In this document: piece by piece, positions 7,815-17,527 of the stretch
Position numbering within the stretch: position 1 is the stretch's first letter
How the letters are laid out: every line of letters starts with the position of its first letter
Assembly (NCBI GenBank): GCA_021789895.1
Contig: JAJYIU010000016.1
Location: forward strand, 1-64,000
DNA length: 64,000 bases
Source of the DNA: Acidobacteriota bacterium
GTDB taxonomy: Bacteria > Acidobacteriota > Terriglobia > Terriglobales > SCQP01
Direction: 5' to 3'
The notes under the pieces: model-generated
The model's input: only the letters and a program-made list of their open reading frames with translations
What the model was told of the DNA's origin: nothing
The model's database searches: none
Program-made: the position numbers and the translations under genes

Positions 7815-10497
7815 GGCCACGCTCGATTCGGCTCCAGGCGGGGAGCTCGAGGGCCGGCAAGGCTTCCAGGCCGGCAGGGACGCCGGCGCAGCCGGGCGGG
7901 AGATCGGGTCGAATCTTCAGGGACAGGGTGATGGCACGGCCATCGAGCCACAGGGCGACGTTCTCACCGGCATGCAGCCCCAAGCTACCGGCGTCGGCGG
8001 CGCTCAGGGCCAGATAGGGGGCGGGCGACAATTGCCGGATTGCCGGGGCGTAGCGGCTCAACATCTCCGAGCCGAAGATGTGATACAGCGGCAGCAGCAG
8101 CCACTCGCCATCGCGCCCAGCGAGCGGCGGGGGGACGTTACGGAAGAAATCGCCGGCGGGGCGCGGCTCCGGGGCGAGCAGCAAGACGCCGGGATTACCG
8201 CCGCGCAGCGGGCCGTAGATTTCTTCCTGGAACTTGTTCCAGGCCTGGTAGGAATTCCAGCCGGGCGCCCAAGCGAAGGGGAGCAACGCCGCCGGCGGCT
8301 GGTCCGGATTGCCTTCCATGGAATAGGCCAGCGGCGAATCGGGATCGGGCGGCGGGGGCGGTTCGCTGACGTCCAGGTTAGCGAGGATGGCGGTGCGCCC
8401 GCTGTAGCGGTGCGGCTGGCGTGGAATGCGGGCGCCGGCCATGCGGAAGTCCGCAGGAGGGGCGGCGTTCAGGACGGGGGCGAGGGCGGGCAGGTCGCGG
8501 GCCAGGCCGGCGAGCAGATCGTCGAGGGATTGCCATCCGGCTGCCGCCTCGCGTCCGGCTTCCCGCATGGCGTCGCGCAGCCAGCGCCAACTAGATTGAA
8601 TTTCGCCGGGAGGCGGGCAGGCGGCAAAATAGCGTTGGGCGCGGCCCTCGTAATTGACGAAAGTACCCTCATCCTCGGACCAGGCGGCGGCGGGCAGCAC
8701 CAGGGAAGCGCGGCGAGTGGTGGGATGTTCGAGGCAATCGAGCGCGATCAGCCGGCGCTCGCCAGCTAGCAATTCATCCACCCAGCTTGCGGAGGCGCGG
8801 CGGTAGAGATCGTTTTCCAGCACAATCAACGCCTCGGCCCCCGCCGCTTCGGAGAGTGGGCGGGGGTCGAGCAGCGCCAGGCCGAGGCTGTTGGCTTCGG
8901 GAACGGCAATGGCGAGGCGGGCGTGGTCTTGTCGGCTGCGGCGTAGGGCCAGGGCGATATTGGCGGACGCCTCGAGCAGCGCGGCGCTGCGACAGGCCAG
9001 GCCGGAAACCACCAGCGGCCTGCGGGCGGAGGAGAGCGCGGCGGCGATGCGGCCGGCCAAGGCTTGGACAGGCGGAGGCAAATCGGCGACGGCCGGCGCG
9101 GATTCGTCCAGAACACGGGCGACGGCAAAGCCGAGGCGGGCCAACTCGCCGGGGGCGGCATGCCAGGTTTCGGCGGCGATATCGTCCAGGCGGGTGGCGG
9201 CGGGGGTGGCGATATAAAAAGGACCGCGGCGTTCCTGCGCCGCCTCGCGGGCAGCATGATCGAGCCAGACGGGGATTTTTAGCGGCTCCAGTTCCGCCAG
9301 CGGCTGCTGGCGCACCGCCTGGCGCAGGCTGAGCGCCATGCGCGGCGCGGTGTTGGTCACATCCTCGCCCAAGACCAGCACCGCATCGGCAGATTCCATT
9401 TCGCGCAAAGTGGGCGCCGGCTGGCGGCGCAGCAGATCCGCCGCCAGGCGCAGCAACCGCAGCTCGACATCGGAGACGCCGGCAAAGAAGCGCCTGGGGC
9501 CGACCGCGAGGCGCAAGGCGTAATTGGCTTCGAGCGAAGCGCGCGGCGAGCCGATGCCGATGACGTCACCGGCGGCGAGCAGCTTGCCCAGCCAGGCCGC
9601 GGCCGGCTGGGCGGCGAGAGATTGCCATTTCCCGGCCGCGATGCCAAGCCGGGCCTGGCGCAGCCGCGACTCGCTATTAACGAACTCGTAGCCATAGCGG
9701 CCGCGGTCGCAAAGAAAATAGGAGTTCAAATCCTGGTGATAGCGGTTGACGATGCGCCGCAGCAGGCCATAGCGCTCGCCGGGGCTGAGGTTGCAGCCCA
9801 CGCCGCAATGGATACAGATGGAGGGGGCAAACTGCAGATCCCACTTGCGGGTGTAATGCCGCTTATGGGTGGCGTCGGTGAAGACGCCGGTGGGACAGAC
9901 TTCGTCCAGGTTGCCGGCGAATTCATTTTCCAGCACGCCATCCTGATAGCGGCCGAAATAGACCAGATTCCGGATGCCGAAGACATTGAAATCGCGGCCG
10001 CCGGCATATTCGCGGTAGAAGCGCACGCAGCGATAGCATTGGATGCAGCGGTTCATCTCGTGATTGACCAGGGGGCCGAGATACTGATTGCGGAAGGTGC
10101 GCTTGGGGAAGCTATAGCGCCGGTAATCATGGCCGGTCATCACGGTCATATCCTGGAGGTGGCATTCGCCGCCCTCGTCGCAAACCGGACAATCGTGCGG
10201 GTGATTATGCATCATGCCTTCGATGATGCCGGCGCGGAAGGCCAGCGCGTCAGGGTCGGCGAGGGAGATGCGGGCGCCGTCGGCGACCGGAGTCATGCAG
10301 GCCATGACCAGCTTGCCGCGCCGATCGTGGGCGTCGCGAAACAACTTGACCGCGCATTGGCGGCAAGCGCCCACCGAGCCGAGCGCCGGATGCCAGCAGA
10401 AGTAAGGCAGGTTGAAGCCCAGCGACAGGCAGACGTGCAGCAGGTTCTGCTGCGGATCCACCCGACACGGCCGATCGTCCACGTAGATGGTGGCCAT
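7807..10497 (-). CDS. nuoG: NADH-quinone oxidoreductase subunit G (iron-sulfur, molybdopterin-fold)
   Basis: 896 residues, the size of the longer E. coli-type NuoG. The N-terminal 2Fe-2S ferredoxin domain has [16 protein letters not shown] (residues about 33-48); then come the His-Cys cluster motif [17 protein letters not shown] (about 100) and [13 protein letters not shown] (about 152). A further CIHCGVGC with a following Cys near residue 270 would bind the extra N7 cluster, which only some bacterial NuoG proteins keep. The rest is a molybdopterin-oxidoreductase fold without an obvious cofactor site. It channels electrons from NuoEF to NuoI. The start is three bases after nuoF. Confidence 0.96.
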   Translation of the reverse strand: MATIYVDDRPCRVDPQQNLLHVCLSLGFNLPYFCWHPALGSVGACRQCAVKLFRDAHDRRGKLVMACMTPVADGARISLADPDALAFRAGIIEGMMHNHPHDCPVCDEGGECHLQDMTVMTGHDYRRYSFPKRTFRNQYLGPLVNHEMNRCIQCYRCVRFYREYAGGRDFNVFGIRNLVYFGRYQDGVLENEFAGNLDEVCPTGVFTDATHKRHYTRKWDLQFAPSICIHCGVGCNLSPGERYGLLRRIVNRYHQDLNSYFLCDRGRYGYEFVNSESRLRQARLGIAAGKWQSLAAQPAAAWLGKLLAAGDVIGIGSPRASLEANYALRLAVGPRRFFAGVSDVELRLLRLAADLLRRQPAPTLREMESADAVLVLGEDVTNTAPRMALSLRQAVRQQPLAELEPLKIPVWLDHAAREAAQERRGPFYIATPAATRLDDIAAETWHAAPGELARLGFAVARVLDESAPAVADLPPPVQALAGRIAAALSSARRPLVVSGLACRSAALLEASANIALALRRSRQDHARLAIAVPEANSLGLALLDPRPLSEAAGAEALIVLENDLYRRASASWVDELLAGERRLIALDCLEHPTTRRASLVLPAAAWSEDEGTFVNYEGRAQRYFAACPPPGEIQSSWRWLRDAMREAGREAAAGWQSLDDLLAGLARDLPALAPVLNAAPPADFRMAGARIPRQPHRYSGRTAILANLDVSEPPPPPDPDSPLAYSMEGNPDQPPAALLPFAWAPGWNSYQAWNKFQEEIYGPLRGGNPGVLLLAPEPRPAGDFFRNVPPPLAGRDGEWLLLPLYHIFGSEMLSRYAPAIRQLSPAPYLALSAADAGSLGLHAGENVALWLDGRAITLSLKIRPDLPPGCAGVPAGLEALPALELPAWSRIERGHG

Positions 10498-10500
10498 GGC

Positions 10501-11814
10501 TCAGCTTTCCCCGCCCGCATTCCCGTTGGAGCCGCCGCGGTAGGGGCAACGCCGTTCGCGGATGTGGGCCAGAAAATCATCGTGAAAATATCGCAGCGCG
10601 CTGCTCAGCGGCTCGACTGCGCCCGGCGCCAAGGCGCAGAAGGTATTGCCGGGGGCGCAGAATTTGACGATCCAGTCCAGCTTTTCCAAATCCGATTCCG
10701 CGCCTTGGCCGCGCTCGAAGGCGGCAAGGATGCGCTCCGCCCAGCGCAGGCCGCTCCAACAGGGGGTACACCAACCGCAAGACTCCTGGGCGAAGAAATC
10801 TTCCAGATTCCAGACCATGCCGACCGGACAGGTGCGGTCATCGAGGATGATCATGGTGCCGGTGCCCAAGCGGCTGCCCGCCTTCTCGACGTTGGTGAAA
10901 TCCATGGGGACATCCAAATGCCGGGGGGTGAGGAAATCGGTGGAGGCGCCGCCCGGCAGCAAGCCGCGCAGCTTCAGGCCGTCGCGCATGCCGCCGGCAT
11001 GCTCTTCCAGCAACACGCCGAGGGGGGTGCCCATCGGCAGTTCCCACAAGCCGGGGCGCTTCACCTTGCCGCTGGCGCCGTAGAGCTTGGTGCCGGCATC
11101 GGCGGCGAGGCCGAGGGAACGGAACCACTCCGCGCCATGATTAACGATGTGCGGCAGGCAGCAAAGGGTTTCGACATTTTGCACGATGGTGGGCTTGCCG
11201 AAAAGACCGGAAGTTTGGGGATAGGGCGGCTTGGCGCGGGGGTTGGCACGCTTGCCTTCGAGCGCGTTGAGCAGGCCGGTTTCCTCACCGCACATATAGC
11301 GTCCGGCGCTGGTGTGCAGATAAATTTGCAGGCTGAAATCCGCACCGAAGCTGTGGCCGCCGAGATAGCCGGCGGCGTAGGCCTCGGCGAGGGCGCGCTG
11401 GATGCGCTGGGCGGCCAGCACGTATTCGCCGCGCAGGAAGACATAGGCGATTTCGGCCTCGATGGCGCGCGCGGCGATCATCATGCCTTCGAGCAACTGA
11501 TGCGGGGTGGCTTCCAGCAGCAGCCGGTCTTTGAAGGTGCCGGGCTCCATTTCATCCGCGTTGGCGGCGAGGTACTTGGGGCGCGGCGCCGCGGGGCCCA
11601 GCGGCACGAAACTCCATTTCTGGCCGGTGGGAAAGCCGGCGCCGCCGCGGCCGCGGAGCCCCGACCGGGTCACCAGTTGGATGATTTCCTGCGGCGCCAG
11701 GCGCAGCGCCTGGCGGATGCCCTGGTAGCCGCCGGCGCGCTCGTAGCCGGGCAAGCTGAGCGCCTCGCCATCGGGCCGCAGGTCACGGGTCAAAGGGCGC
11801 TGGTCGGGATGCAT
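10501..11814 (-). CDS. nuoF: NADH-quinone oxidoreductase subunit F (NADH/FMN-binding)
   Basis: 437 residues, the NADH-oxidising flavoprotein of complex I. The glycine-rich nucleotide and FMN-binding part is seen in LRGRGGAGFPTGQKW (about residue 53) and CGEETGLLNALEGKR (about 175). The N3 cluster motif ESCGWCTPCWSGL (about 345) with a later Cys in the FCAPGNTFCALAP stretch is intact. The start codon at 11814 overlaps the nuoE stop, and nuoG follows three bases after its own stop. Confidence 0.97.
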   Translation of the reverse strand: MHPDQRPLTRDLRPDGEALSLPGYERAGGYQGIRQALRLAPQEIIQLVTRSGLRGRGGAGFPTGQKWSFVPLGPAAPRPKYLAANADEMEPGTFKDRLLLEATPHQLLEGMMIAARAIEAEIAYVFLRGEYVLAAQRIQRALAEAYAAGYLGGHSFGADFSLQIYLHTSAGRYMCGEETGLLNALEGKRANPRAKPPYPQTSGLFGKPTIVQNVETLCCLPHIVNHGAEWFRSLGLAADAGTKLYGASGKVKRPGLWELPMGTPLGVLLEEHAGGMRDGLKLRGLLPGGASTDFLTPRHLDVPMDFTNVEKAGSRLGTGTMIILDDRTCPVGMVWNLEDFFAQESCGWCTPCWSGLRWAERILAAFERGQGAESDLEKLDWIVKFCAPGNTFCALAPGAVEPLSSALRYFHDDFLAHIRERRCPYRGGSNGNAGGES

Positions 11815-12278
11815 CAGCGGTAGCTCTCGAGCACGCGCTCGAGTCCGGCGGGATCGAGATCGCGATGCAGGTCCTGGTCAATCATCAGCACGGGAGCGTG
11901 GTCGCAGGCACCCAGGCAGACGATTGGCAAGAGGGTGAAGCGCCGGTCCGGGGTGGTTTCGCCGAAGTCAATTCCCAGGCGCCGGCGCAGATGCTCGCGC
12001 AATCGGGAGTAGCCCACAATCCAGCAGCTCACGCTATTGCACAGCAGGATGACGTGCCGGCCGACCGGATGGCGATAGATCAGGTTATAGAAGGTGGCGA
12101 CCGCATCGAGTTCGTCCAAGGTCATGCCGAGCAATTCGGCGATGTCGCGCAGGCTTTCATCGGAGATCCAGCCGCGGCGCCGTTGCACAATTTTGAGGGC
12201 ATCGATACAGGCCGCCTGGCGCTGCGGGTAGCGCGGTATTTCCGCCTCGATTTCGCGCCGCTCATCGGCTGAAAGCAT
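11814..12278 (-). CDS. nuoE: NADH-quinone oxidoreductase subunit E ([2Fe-2S])
   Basis: 154 residues with an N-terminal helical bundle and C-terminal thioredoxin-like domain that binds cluster N1a. The four ligands are in LLCNSVSCWIVG (about residue 94) and VCLGACDHAPVLMID (about 131). DAVATFYNLIYRHPVGRH is the usual linker before the fold. NuoE docks on NuoF in the NADH module. Gene order and a 9-base gap from nuoCD fit co-translation. Confidence 0.96.
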   Translation of the reverse strand: MLSADERREIEAEIPRYPQRQAACIDALKIVQRRRGWISDESLRDIAELLGMTLDELDAVATFYNLIYRHPVGRHVILLCNSVSCWIVGYSRLREHLRRRLGIDFGETTPDRRFTLLPIVCLGACDHAPVLMIDQDLHRDLDPAGLERVLESYR

Positions 12279-12287
12279 GCGGACTCC

Positions 12288-14039
12288 TCATCGGTCCACG
12301 TCGGCCAAGACATAATCCAGGCTGCCGAGGATGGCCAAAAGATCGGGAATCATGCGGCCGCGACAGAGGCGCGGCAGGATTTGCAGATGGGGAAACGAAG
12401 GAGTGCGGATATGAGTGCGATAGGAGTTGGTGCCGCCATCGCTGGTCAGGTAATAGCCATTGGCGCCCTTGCTGGCTTCGATCACGCCCAGCGCTTCGCC
12501 CGGGGGAATGACCGGGCCCCAACTGACGCCGAGGAAATGGGTGATCAAGGTTTCAATATCGTGCATGGTGCGTTCTTTGAGCGGGGGGGTGGCCAGCGGG
12601 TCGGCGGATTTATAGGGGCCGGCGGGCATCTGCTCGACGCACTGGCGGATGATGCGCAGGCTTTGACGCATTTCCTCGACGCGCACCAGGGCGCGGTCGT
12701 AGCAATCCCCAGAGCGGCCGGCGGGGATCTCGAATTCGAAGTTTTCATAACCGGAGTAGGGCTGTTTTTTACGAAAATCCCAGGCCAGGCCGGCGGCGCG
12801 CAAGTTGGGGCCGGTAAGTCCCCATTCGAGTGCTTCCGCGGCGGAGCAGCCGCCGATGCCCCGGGTTCGCGCCCGGAAGATGCCATTGCCGAGGATTTCG
12901 CGGTCGTACTCGCGCAGCCGGGGAGGCAGGTAGTCGAGGAAATCGCGGAACATCGCTTCCCAGCCGTCGGGTAAATCCTGGGCCACGCCGCCGATGCGGA
13001 ACCAATTGGGGTGCATGCGCGCGCCGCAGACCGCCTCGATGATGGCGAAGGCGCGTTCGCGGTCGTTGAAGGTGTAGAAGACCGGCGAGAGCTGGCCGAG
13101 ATCCTGGGCGAAGGTACCGTACCAGACCAGATGGCTAATGATGCGAAACAGTTCGGCGAGCATGACCCGGATCACCTGCGCGCGCGGCGGCACGGCGATG
13201 CCGGCCAGCTTCTCGACCGCGGTCAGGTATGCCAGATTGTTCAAGACTCCGCCGAGGTAATCGATGCGGTCGGTATAAGGGATATAGGTATGCCAACTCT
13301 GGCGCTCGCCCATTTTTTCCGCGCCGCGATGATGGAAGCCGATCTCGGGGACGGCATCAAGGATGAGCTCGCCATCGAGTTGCACCACGATGCGCAGGAC
13401 ACCGTGCGTGCCGGGGTGCTGCGGTCCGACATTGAGAAAAATAAAATCGGTTCCTTGTTCGCTGCGGCGCAATCCCCACTCTTCGGGGCGGAAACGCAAG
13501 GCTTCCTGCTCGCGTTCTTCTTTTTCCGGGCTGAGCCGATAGGGGCCCATTTCCGTGGCGCGCGCGGGATGATCCTTGCGAAGCGGGTGGCCCACCCAAG
13601 TGCGGGGCATCAGGATACGTTCGAGATGGGGATGGCCGTTGAAGCGGATGCCGAACATATCCCAGGCTTCGCGCTCGTACCAGTTGGCGGCGGGCCAAAG
13701 GGGCGTGATCGTCGGCAGCGCGAGGCGATCCTGGGGCAGCGCGACCTTGATCCGCACGAACTCATTGCGCTCGAGCGAAAGCAGGGTATAGACCACGGTG
13801 AAGTCGCCGGGCGGCTGCCCGTCGCGATGGAGGCGGACGCGTTCGTCCACCGCGGCGAGGTCGAAGAGCATGGCGTAAGGCGGCGCGGCTTCGTATTTCA
13901 GGAAGCGCAGGATGGGGCCGAGGTTTTCGGCCGGTACCCAGAGGGTCGCAATGTGGTCTCGGGTAGGCTGTTCGAACCGGGGCCAAGCCGGGAATTTTTG
14001 CTGCACGGCATCCGCGATACTGGCCTGCAGAGCGAGCAA
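12288..14039 (-). CDS. nuoCD: Fused NADH-quinone oxidoreductase subunit C/D
   Basis: 583 residues combining the 30-kDa NuoC domain (residues about 1-185; [19 protein letters not shown] near 117) with the 49-kDa NuoD domain (about 190-583; [14 protein letters not shown] near 202, [13 protein letters not shown] near 235). NuoD lines the quinone pocket with NuoB; the His and Tyr that touch quinone lie in the HPGTHG loop and the first helix region. The fused form is found in E. coli-like complex I and in some other phyla, whereas many bacteria keep two genes. The join is a short charged linker rich in Glu, with no stop or frameshift. Confidence 0.96.
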   Translation of the reverse strand: MLALQASIADAVQQKFPAWPRFEQPTRDHIATLWVPAENLGPILRFLKYEAAPPYAMLFDLAAVDERVRLHRDGQPPGDFTVVYTLLSLERNEFVRIKVALPQDRLALPTITPLWPAANWYEREAWDMFGIRFNGHPHLERILMPRTWVGHPLRKDHPARATEMGPYRLSPEKEEREQEALRFRPEEWGLRRSEQGTDFIFLNVGPQHPGTHGVLRIVVQLDGELILDAVPEIGFHHRGAEKMGERQSWHTYIPYTDRIDYLGGVLNNLAYLTAVEKLAGIAVPPRAQVIRVMLAELFRIISHLVWYGTFAQDLGQLSPVFYTFNDRERAFAIIEAVCGARMHPNWFRIGGVAQDLPDGWEAMFRDFLDYLPPRLREYDREILGNGIFRARTRGIGGCSAAEALEWGLTGPNLRAAGLAWDFRKKQPYSGYENFEFEIPAGRSGDCYDRALVRVEEMRQSLRIIRQCVEQMPAGPYKSADPLATPPLKERTMHDIETLITHFLGVSWGPVIPPGEALGVIEASKGANGYYLTSDGGTNSYRTHIRTPSFPHLQILPRLCRGRMIPDLLAILGSLDYVLADVDR

Positions 14040-14052
14040 GGTTAAACTTTCC

Positions 14053-14694
14053 TCACACCCGATGGGGCGGGCGCAGATCGGTTTCGCGCTGGCGGCGCGG
14101 GCGCTTCAAATCGCGCAGCGAAGGCCGCGGTGCGGGTTCGACGGCTTGCGGGCCCAGCATCCAACTCAGCGGGCGGCGTTCCCGGCCGACGGCATGCTGC
14201 AGCAGCAGCAGTCCTTCCATGAACGCATCCGGGCGGGGGGGGCAGCCGGGCACGTAGACATCCACCGGCAGGAATTTATCCACTCCCTGCACGACGCTGT
14301 AGATGTCGTACATGCCGCCGGAGTTGGCACAGGAACCCATGGAGATGACCCAACGCGGCGCCATCATCTGTTCATACAGGCGTTGGATGATGGGTGCCAT
14401 TTTGATAAAGACGGTGCCGGCGATCACCATCAGATCGGCCTCGCGGGGGGTGCCGCGGATCACCTCGGCGCCGAAACGGGCGATGTCGTATTTGCTGGTG
14501 ATGCTGGTGGCCAACTCGACAAAGCAGCAGGAGAGGCCGAAGTTGAAGGGCCAGATCGAGTTCTTGCGTCCCCAGGCGAGCATGTCCTGCAAGCGGGCGA
14601 CGACCAGGCTACGGCGCACTTCCTGATCGAAGGCATCGGCCTGGGCCTGCAGCAAGCGCTGGGTCTCGCCCGGCGGGGGCAGATTTTCCGCCAT
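14053..14694 (-). CDS. nuoB: NADH-quinone oxidoreductase subunit B ([4Fe-4S] N2)
   Basis: 213 residues holding the terminal N2 cluster that reduces quinone. Ligand cysteines are visible in [11 protein letters not shown] (about residue 60), [11 protein letters not shown] (about 123) and [12 protein letters not shown] (about 153). The first 35 residues and the last 30 (Arg/Pro-rich) are extensions seen in some NuoB proteins. Thirteen bases separate it from nuoCD and 15 from nuoA. Confidence 0.96.
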   Translation of the reverse strand: MAENLPPPGETQRLLQAQADAFDQEVRRSLVVARLQDMLAWGRKNSIWPFNFGLSCCFVELATSITSKYDIARFGAEVIRGTPREADLMVIAGTVFIKMAPIIQRLYEQMMAPRWVISMGSCANSGGMYDIYSVVQGVDKFLPVDVYVPGCPPRPDAFMEGLLLLQHAVGRERRPLSWMLGPQAVEPAPRPSLRDLKRPRRQRETDLRPPHRV

Positions 14695-14709
14695 AACTGC
14701 GCCATTTCC

Positions 14710-15108
14710 TCAGCGGGGCCGCGCTTCGCTCCAATCGAGCGCCTTCAGGCGCCAGAGATAAACCAGCGCGGCCAGCAAAACGCCGACAAAAATTACCATT
14801 TCGGCATAGCCGGGCCAGCCCAACTGCCGGCCGGCTACCGCCCAGGCAAAGATGAACGCGGCTTCCAGATCGAACACCACGAAAAACATGGCCACCAAAT
14901 AAAACTTGGCCGAGAGCCGGACATGGGCCGAGCCTTCCGAGACGATGCCGGCTTCGTAGGGAGCGCCAGTGGCGGGCTGAGCGTGGGTTTCGCCAAGAAC
15001 GGCGGAGAGGGCCAACATGCCGGCCACCATGCCCAGCACCAACAGGAAGTAAATTCCCATGGCCCAAAGCGTCATGCGCCCGCACTCCGCAATACCTGCC
15101 TTAAGCAT
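14710..15108 (-). CDS. nuoA: NADH-quinone oxidoreductase subunit A
   Basis: 132 residues with three membrane helices, the usual NuoA layout: GIYFLLVLGMVAGMLALS near residue 17, FYLVAMFFVVFDLEAAF near residue 70 with the conserved acidic pair on helix 2, and a third helix near residue 100. This is the first gene of the operon. The ATG at 15108 gives an 11-residue soluble leader; an internal ATG at 15075 would also give a complete subunit. The N-terminus is therefore less certain than the rest. Confidence 0.94.
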   Translation of the reverse strand: MLKAGIAECGRMTLWAMGIYFLLVLGMVAGMLALSAVLGETHAQPATGAPYEAGIVSEGSAHVRLSAKFYLVAMFFVVFDLEAAFIFAWAVAGRQLGWPGYAEMVIFVGVLLAALVYLWRLKALDWSEARPR

Positions 15109-15503
15109 AGATCAAACTTCAGCGGCGGGGTTGGCATGGCGGCGATCAAATCACCCAAGGGTAAAAGCTTCGATGCGGGCAATTCCAGGAAGGGAAAAAT
15201 TACCCTGGTTCACATCATGGCGACAGAAGCGTTCGCACAAGGCGCCGAGGGCCACCGGCAGGGCGGCGATACCGCCCAACCGACGCACCGAAGCTAGAAT
15301 TCGTCATGGTGGAGCATTGTGCAATGGTTCATTCGTACCTTGCGCCGGAACATTTATCATGCAAACACGCGGAGCGGCAACGAACACCGGGCTGCGAGAA
15401 AACAGAAGGCGGGCAGCAGGAAGCCGCATGATAAAATTTGATGCCTGAAATTTATCGAGGTCCTTGTGGCCGCGGGAAACCGCGGCTGGAGCGGCCGTCA
15501 CCC
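15109..15503. other. Divergent intergenic region, nuo operon / PAS-LuxR gene
   Basis: About 395 bases with no credible gene on either strand. It must hold the nuo promoter (minus) and that of the PAS-LuxR gene (plus). On the minus strand there is a TTGCAC followed 17 bases later by AATTCT around 15300-15330, and on the plus strand a TAAAAT at 15432; neither has a convincing partner hexamer, so I do not annotate them as promoters. Confidence 0.5.
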
Positions 15504-16157
15504 ATGTTGGAGCGAGAACTCTACGAGTTGCTGGAAGGGACCGAGGACGCGGCGTTCAGCGTCAGCGAGGAAGGCGAGATTTTTTCCTGGAACGCCGCCG
15601 CCGAAAAGCTGTTTGGCTACCACGCGAAGGAAGCCCTGCACAAGACCTGCTATGAATTGCTGGAAGGGCACGGGGCGCTGGGCACAGAGGTCTGCAAGGC
15701 CCATGGCGACATTTGGCATTGCGCGACCAAGGAAATGCGCCAATCGAATTTCGACCTCCAAGTAAAAATCCGCTCCGGCCAGCGCATCTGGGTAAACATC
15801 TCGAACCTGGTCTATCGCAATCCGACGAGCGGCAAGACGCTGATCGTCCATTTTGCCCGCGACATCACGGCGCAAAAGCAGCGCGAGGAAATGCTGCAGA
15901 AGATAACCGAGGCCGCGCGGCAATTAACCGAGCTGGCCGGCGATACGGGCCATCCCGCGCCTGTTTCCCCTCTTTCCGAGCACGAGATTGGCATCCTACG
16001 GCTTTTTGCCCAGGGGAAAAACTCCGCCGAAATTGCCCGGCAGATGGGGATTACGCTGCAGACGCTGCGTAATCATCTGCATCACATCAATCAAAAGTTG
16101 CGCACCCACAACCGGCTGGAAGCGGTGACGCACGCGCTGCAACGCAAGCTCATCTAA
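15504..16157 (+). CDS. PAS domain LuxR-family transcriptional regulator (paralogue 1)
   Basis: 217 residues: PAS domain (about 5-130), short coiled linker (about 130-145) and LuxR-type HTH (about 155-217; LSEHEIGILRLFAQGKNSAE, then TLRNHLHHINQKLRTH). There is no response-regulator receiver, so the signal is probably sensed directly by the PAS domain. The PAS carries Cys49, Cys64 and Cys73, with His67-Gly68 where the paralogue at 25044-25697 has Cys68. The start ATG at 15504 is chosen because the paralogue begins identically (MLE-EL--LLEGT-DAAF) and both are then exactly 217 residues. It is divergent from nuoA, so it could sense redox state or a gas and control the nuo operon or the neighbouring cytochrome; that target is a guess. 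Confidence 0.85.
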   Translation: MLERELYELLEGTEDAAFSVSEEGEIFSWNAAAEKLFGYHAKEALHKTCYELLEGHGALGTEVCKAHGDIWHCATKEMRQSNFDLQVKIRSGQRIWVNISNLVYRNPTSGKTLIVHFARDITAQKQREEMLQKITEAARQLTELAGDTGHPAPVSPLSEHEIGILRLFAQGKNSAEIARQMGITLQTLRNHLHHINQKLRTHNRLEAVTHALQRKLI

Positions 16158-16396
16158 CTCCCGGGGGCCCGCTTTCCCATAGCACTCGCAGCGGATCGGG
16201 CACAACCGGTGCGATAGATACGAGCGTCCTGGCCGGCGCTGTTACGGTTGTCCTCCTCGGCGTGATGAAAAGGCTCAAAATCAGGGGTTCAGACGCATTG
16301 GGTGGCGTCATCGTCGCGGCCGGATGACAGCCGGTACGAATCATACGAGAACATCTGAAACCGGCGCCCGCCTCTGATACGGACGGCCGGACAAGC

Positions 16397-16873
16397 TTAA
16401 TGAGGATGGTTGAAGCTCCGGGTATAAAGCACCAATTCCCAGATTTCGCGAGAACTATTCATTTGGGCAAAACCGGGCATGCCGCTCAGGCGTATGCCGT
16501 TCTGGATGACCCAGTACAGATCCCGATTCGAGAGGGCTTGGACCTGTGGCGAGGAGAGGTTCAATACTCGCGGATACATGGATTCACCTACCGCCGATGG
16601 CTTTAGTCCGTTATGGCCGTGACAGAAGGCGCACTCCATATTGAACAAGCCGCGCCCGCGGCGGATGGCGTCAGCGGCACTGGCCGGAGGGGGAGGCAGG
16701 CTGGCGCGGGCAGCCGCGCGGCGAATCGCCCAACCTTTGACGCGATTTGCGATCCAGGTTTCAAAACGTCCCGGCGCGGGCTGCGCGCTGACGCTGGCAT
16801 TCGAAGCGGCTATAGCTAACAGGAGAATGATGCAGGCCAGGACGACAATAAGCCAGATATACTTTTTTTGCAT
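16397..16873 (-). CDS. Membrane-anchored or exported c-type cytochrome
   Basis: 158 residues: an N-terminal hydrophobic segment (about 5-23) that is either a signal peptide or anchor, a linker, then one class I cytochrome c domain. The haem site is C81-A-F-C84-H85 and Met132 in RLSGMPGF is the likely second axial ligand. A SRDIW/REIW-type helix (SSREIWELVLYTRSF) ends the fold. It should transfer electrons in the periplasm, but the partner is unknown. The next gene upstream on the same strand is a small exported protein (16951-17301), separated by an 11-bp hairpin. Confidence 0.88.
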   Translation of the reverse strand: MQKKYIWLIVVLACIILLLAIAASNASVSAQPAPGRFETWIANRVKGWAIRRAAARASLPPPPASAADAIRRGRGLFNMECAFCHGHNGLKPSAVGESMYPRVLNLSSPQVQALSNRDLYWVIQNGIRLSGMPGFAQMNSSREIWELVLYTRSFNHPH

Positions 16874-16889
16874 TTAGCCTCCCCAGACA

Positions 16890-16928
16890 GAGAAAGCCGG
16901 AACGGCAGGCTGGCCGCCCGGCTTTCTC
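16890..16928 (-). terminator. Strong intergenic hairpin between two minus-strand genes
   Basis: GAGAAAGCCGG at 16890-16900 pairs perfectly with CCGGCTTTCTC at 16918-16928, an 11-bp stem with a 17-base loop. It lies between the stop of the gene at 16951 and the start of the cytochrome gene at 16873. No U-tract follows on the minus strand, so it is either a weak terminator or an mRNA stability/processing hairpin. Confidence 0.45.
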
Positions 16929-16950
16929 GCAAGCGCCGCGACGCGAGCGC

Positions 16951-17301
16951 TCAACGCACCCGCCGGATGCTGATCACATGCAAAATTTTCGTGCGTGGAT
17001 TATATTTGCCCACGATTTTCACGTGATCACCCGCAAAACGGCGACCATCGGCCGCGTTATCTATGCGGTAGGCGTGCCGGGTGGATGGGTTGTAGAGCAC
17101 GAAATGCGAGCCGGCCTTGACACATGCCAGGGTACAGGCGCGGGGGGTGTGGGTACCGGTCATCTTATAGCCGGCATTGTGATTGCCGGCCTTGGCGCAT
17201 GCGCTGTCCATGATCTGACCGGTATAGGTCCGGGGCGACGCCGCCAGGGCAATTCCCCCGGCCAGCAGTAAAAACAACAGGGTAAGCAACAACTTTCTCA
17301 T
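16951..17301 (-). CDS. Small exported protein, DUF5818-like
   Basis: 116 residues with a clear signal peptide (MRKLLLTLLFLLLAGGIALA, cleavage near AAS). The mature part has YTGQIMDSACAK, then CTLACVKAGSHFVLYNP and a C-terminal HVKIVGKYNPRTKILHV strand pair. This pattern (GxIMDSxCA, then CTxxCVKxGxxFVL) is common in small exported Acidobacteriota proteins that I recall as DUF5818; function is unknown. The four Cys could form disulfides or bind metal. The start at 17301 is decided by a perfect AGGAGG nearby upstream; a longer frame to 17484 lacks such a site. Confidence 0.75.
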   Translation of the reverse strand: MRKLLLTLLFLLLAGGIALAASPRTYTGQIMDSACAKAGNHNAGYKMTGTHTPRACTLACVKAGSHFVLYNPSTRHAYRIDNAADGRRFAGDHVKIVGKYNPRTKILHVISIRRVR

Positions 17302-17527
17302 AAGGTTTTCCTCCTTCTCTGCGTTGGTGTTAGCAAACGTTGAAATTCGAGCGATCGTAAGGACCAGCGCGTTGGCGCAAGCATGCAGACTGAACCCCAT
17401 ACTCCAGGCCCCGCAAGCCCCGATGCTGCCCGCATCCAAAATGGCCGCCGCGCTTTCCGGCTGCGGGGCCGCTGGCCGTTCCACTTGCCGGCTTGCAGAC
17501 GAAGATGCGAGATCAATCCAGCCGGTT

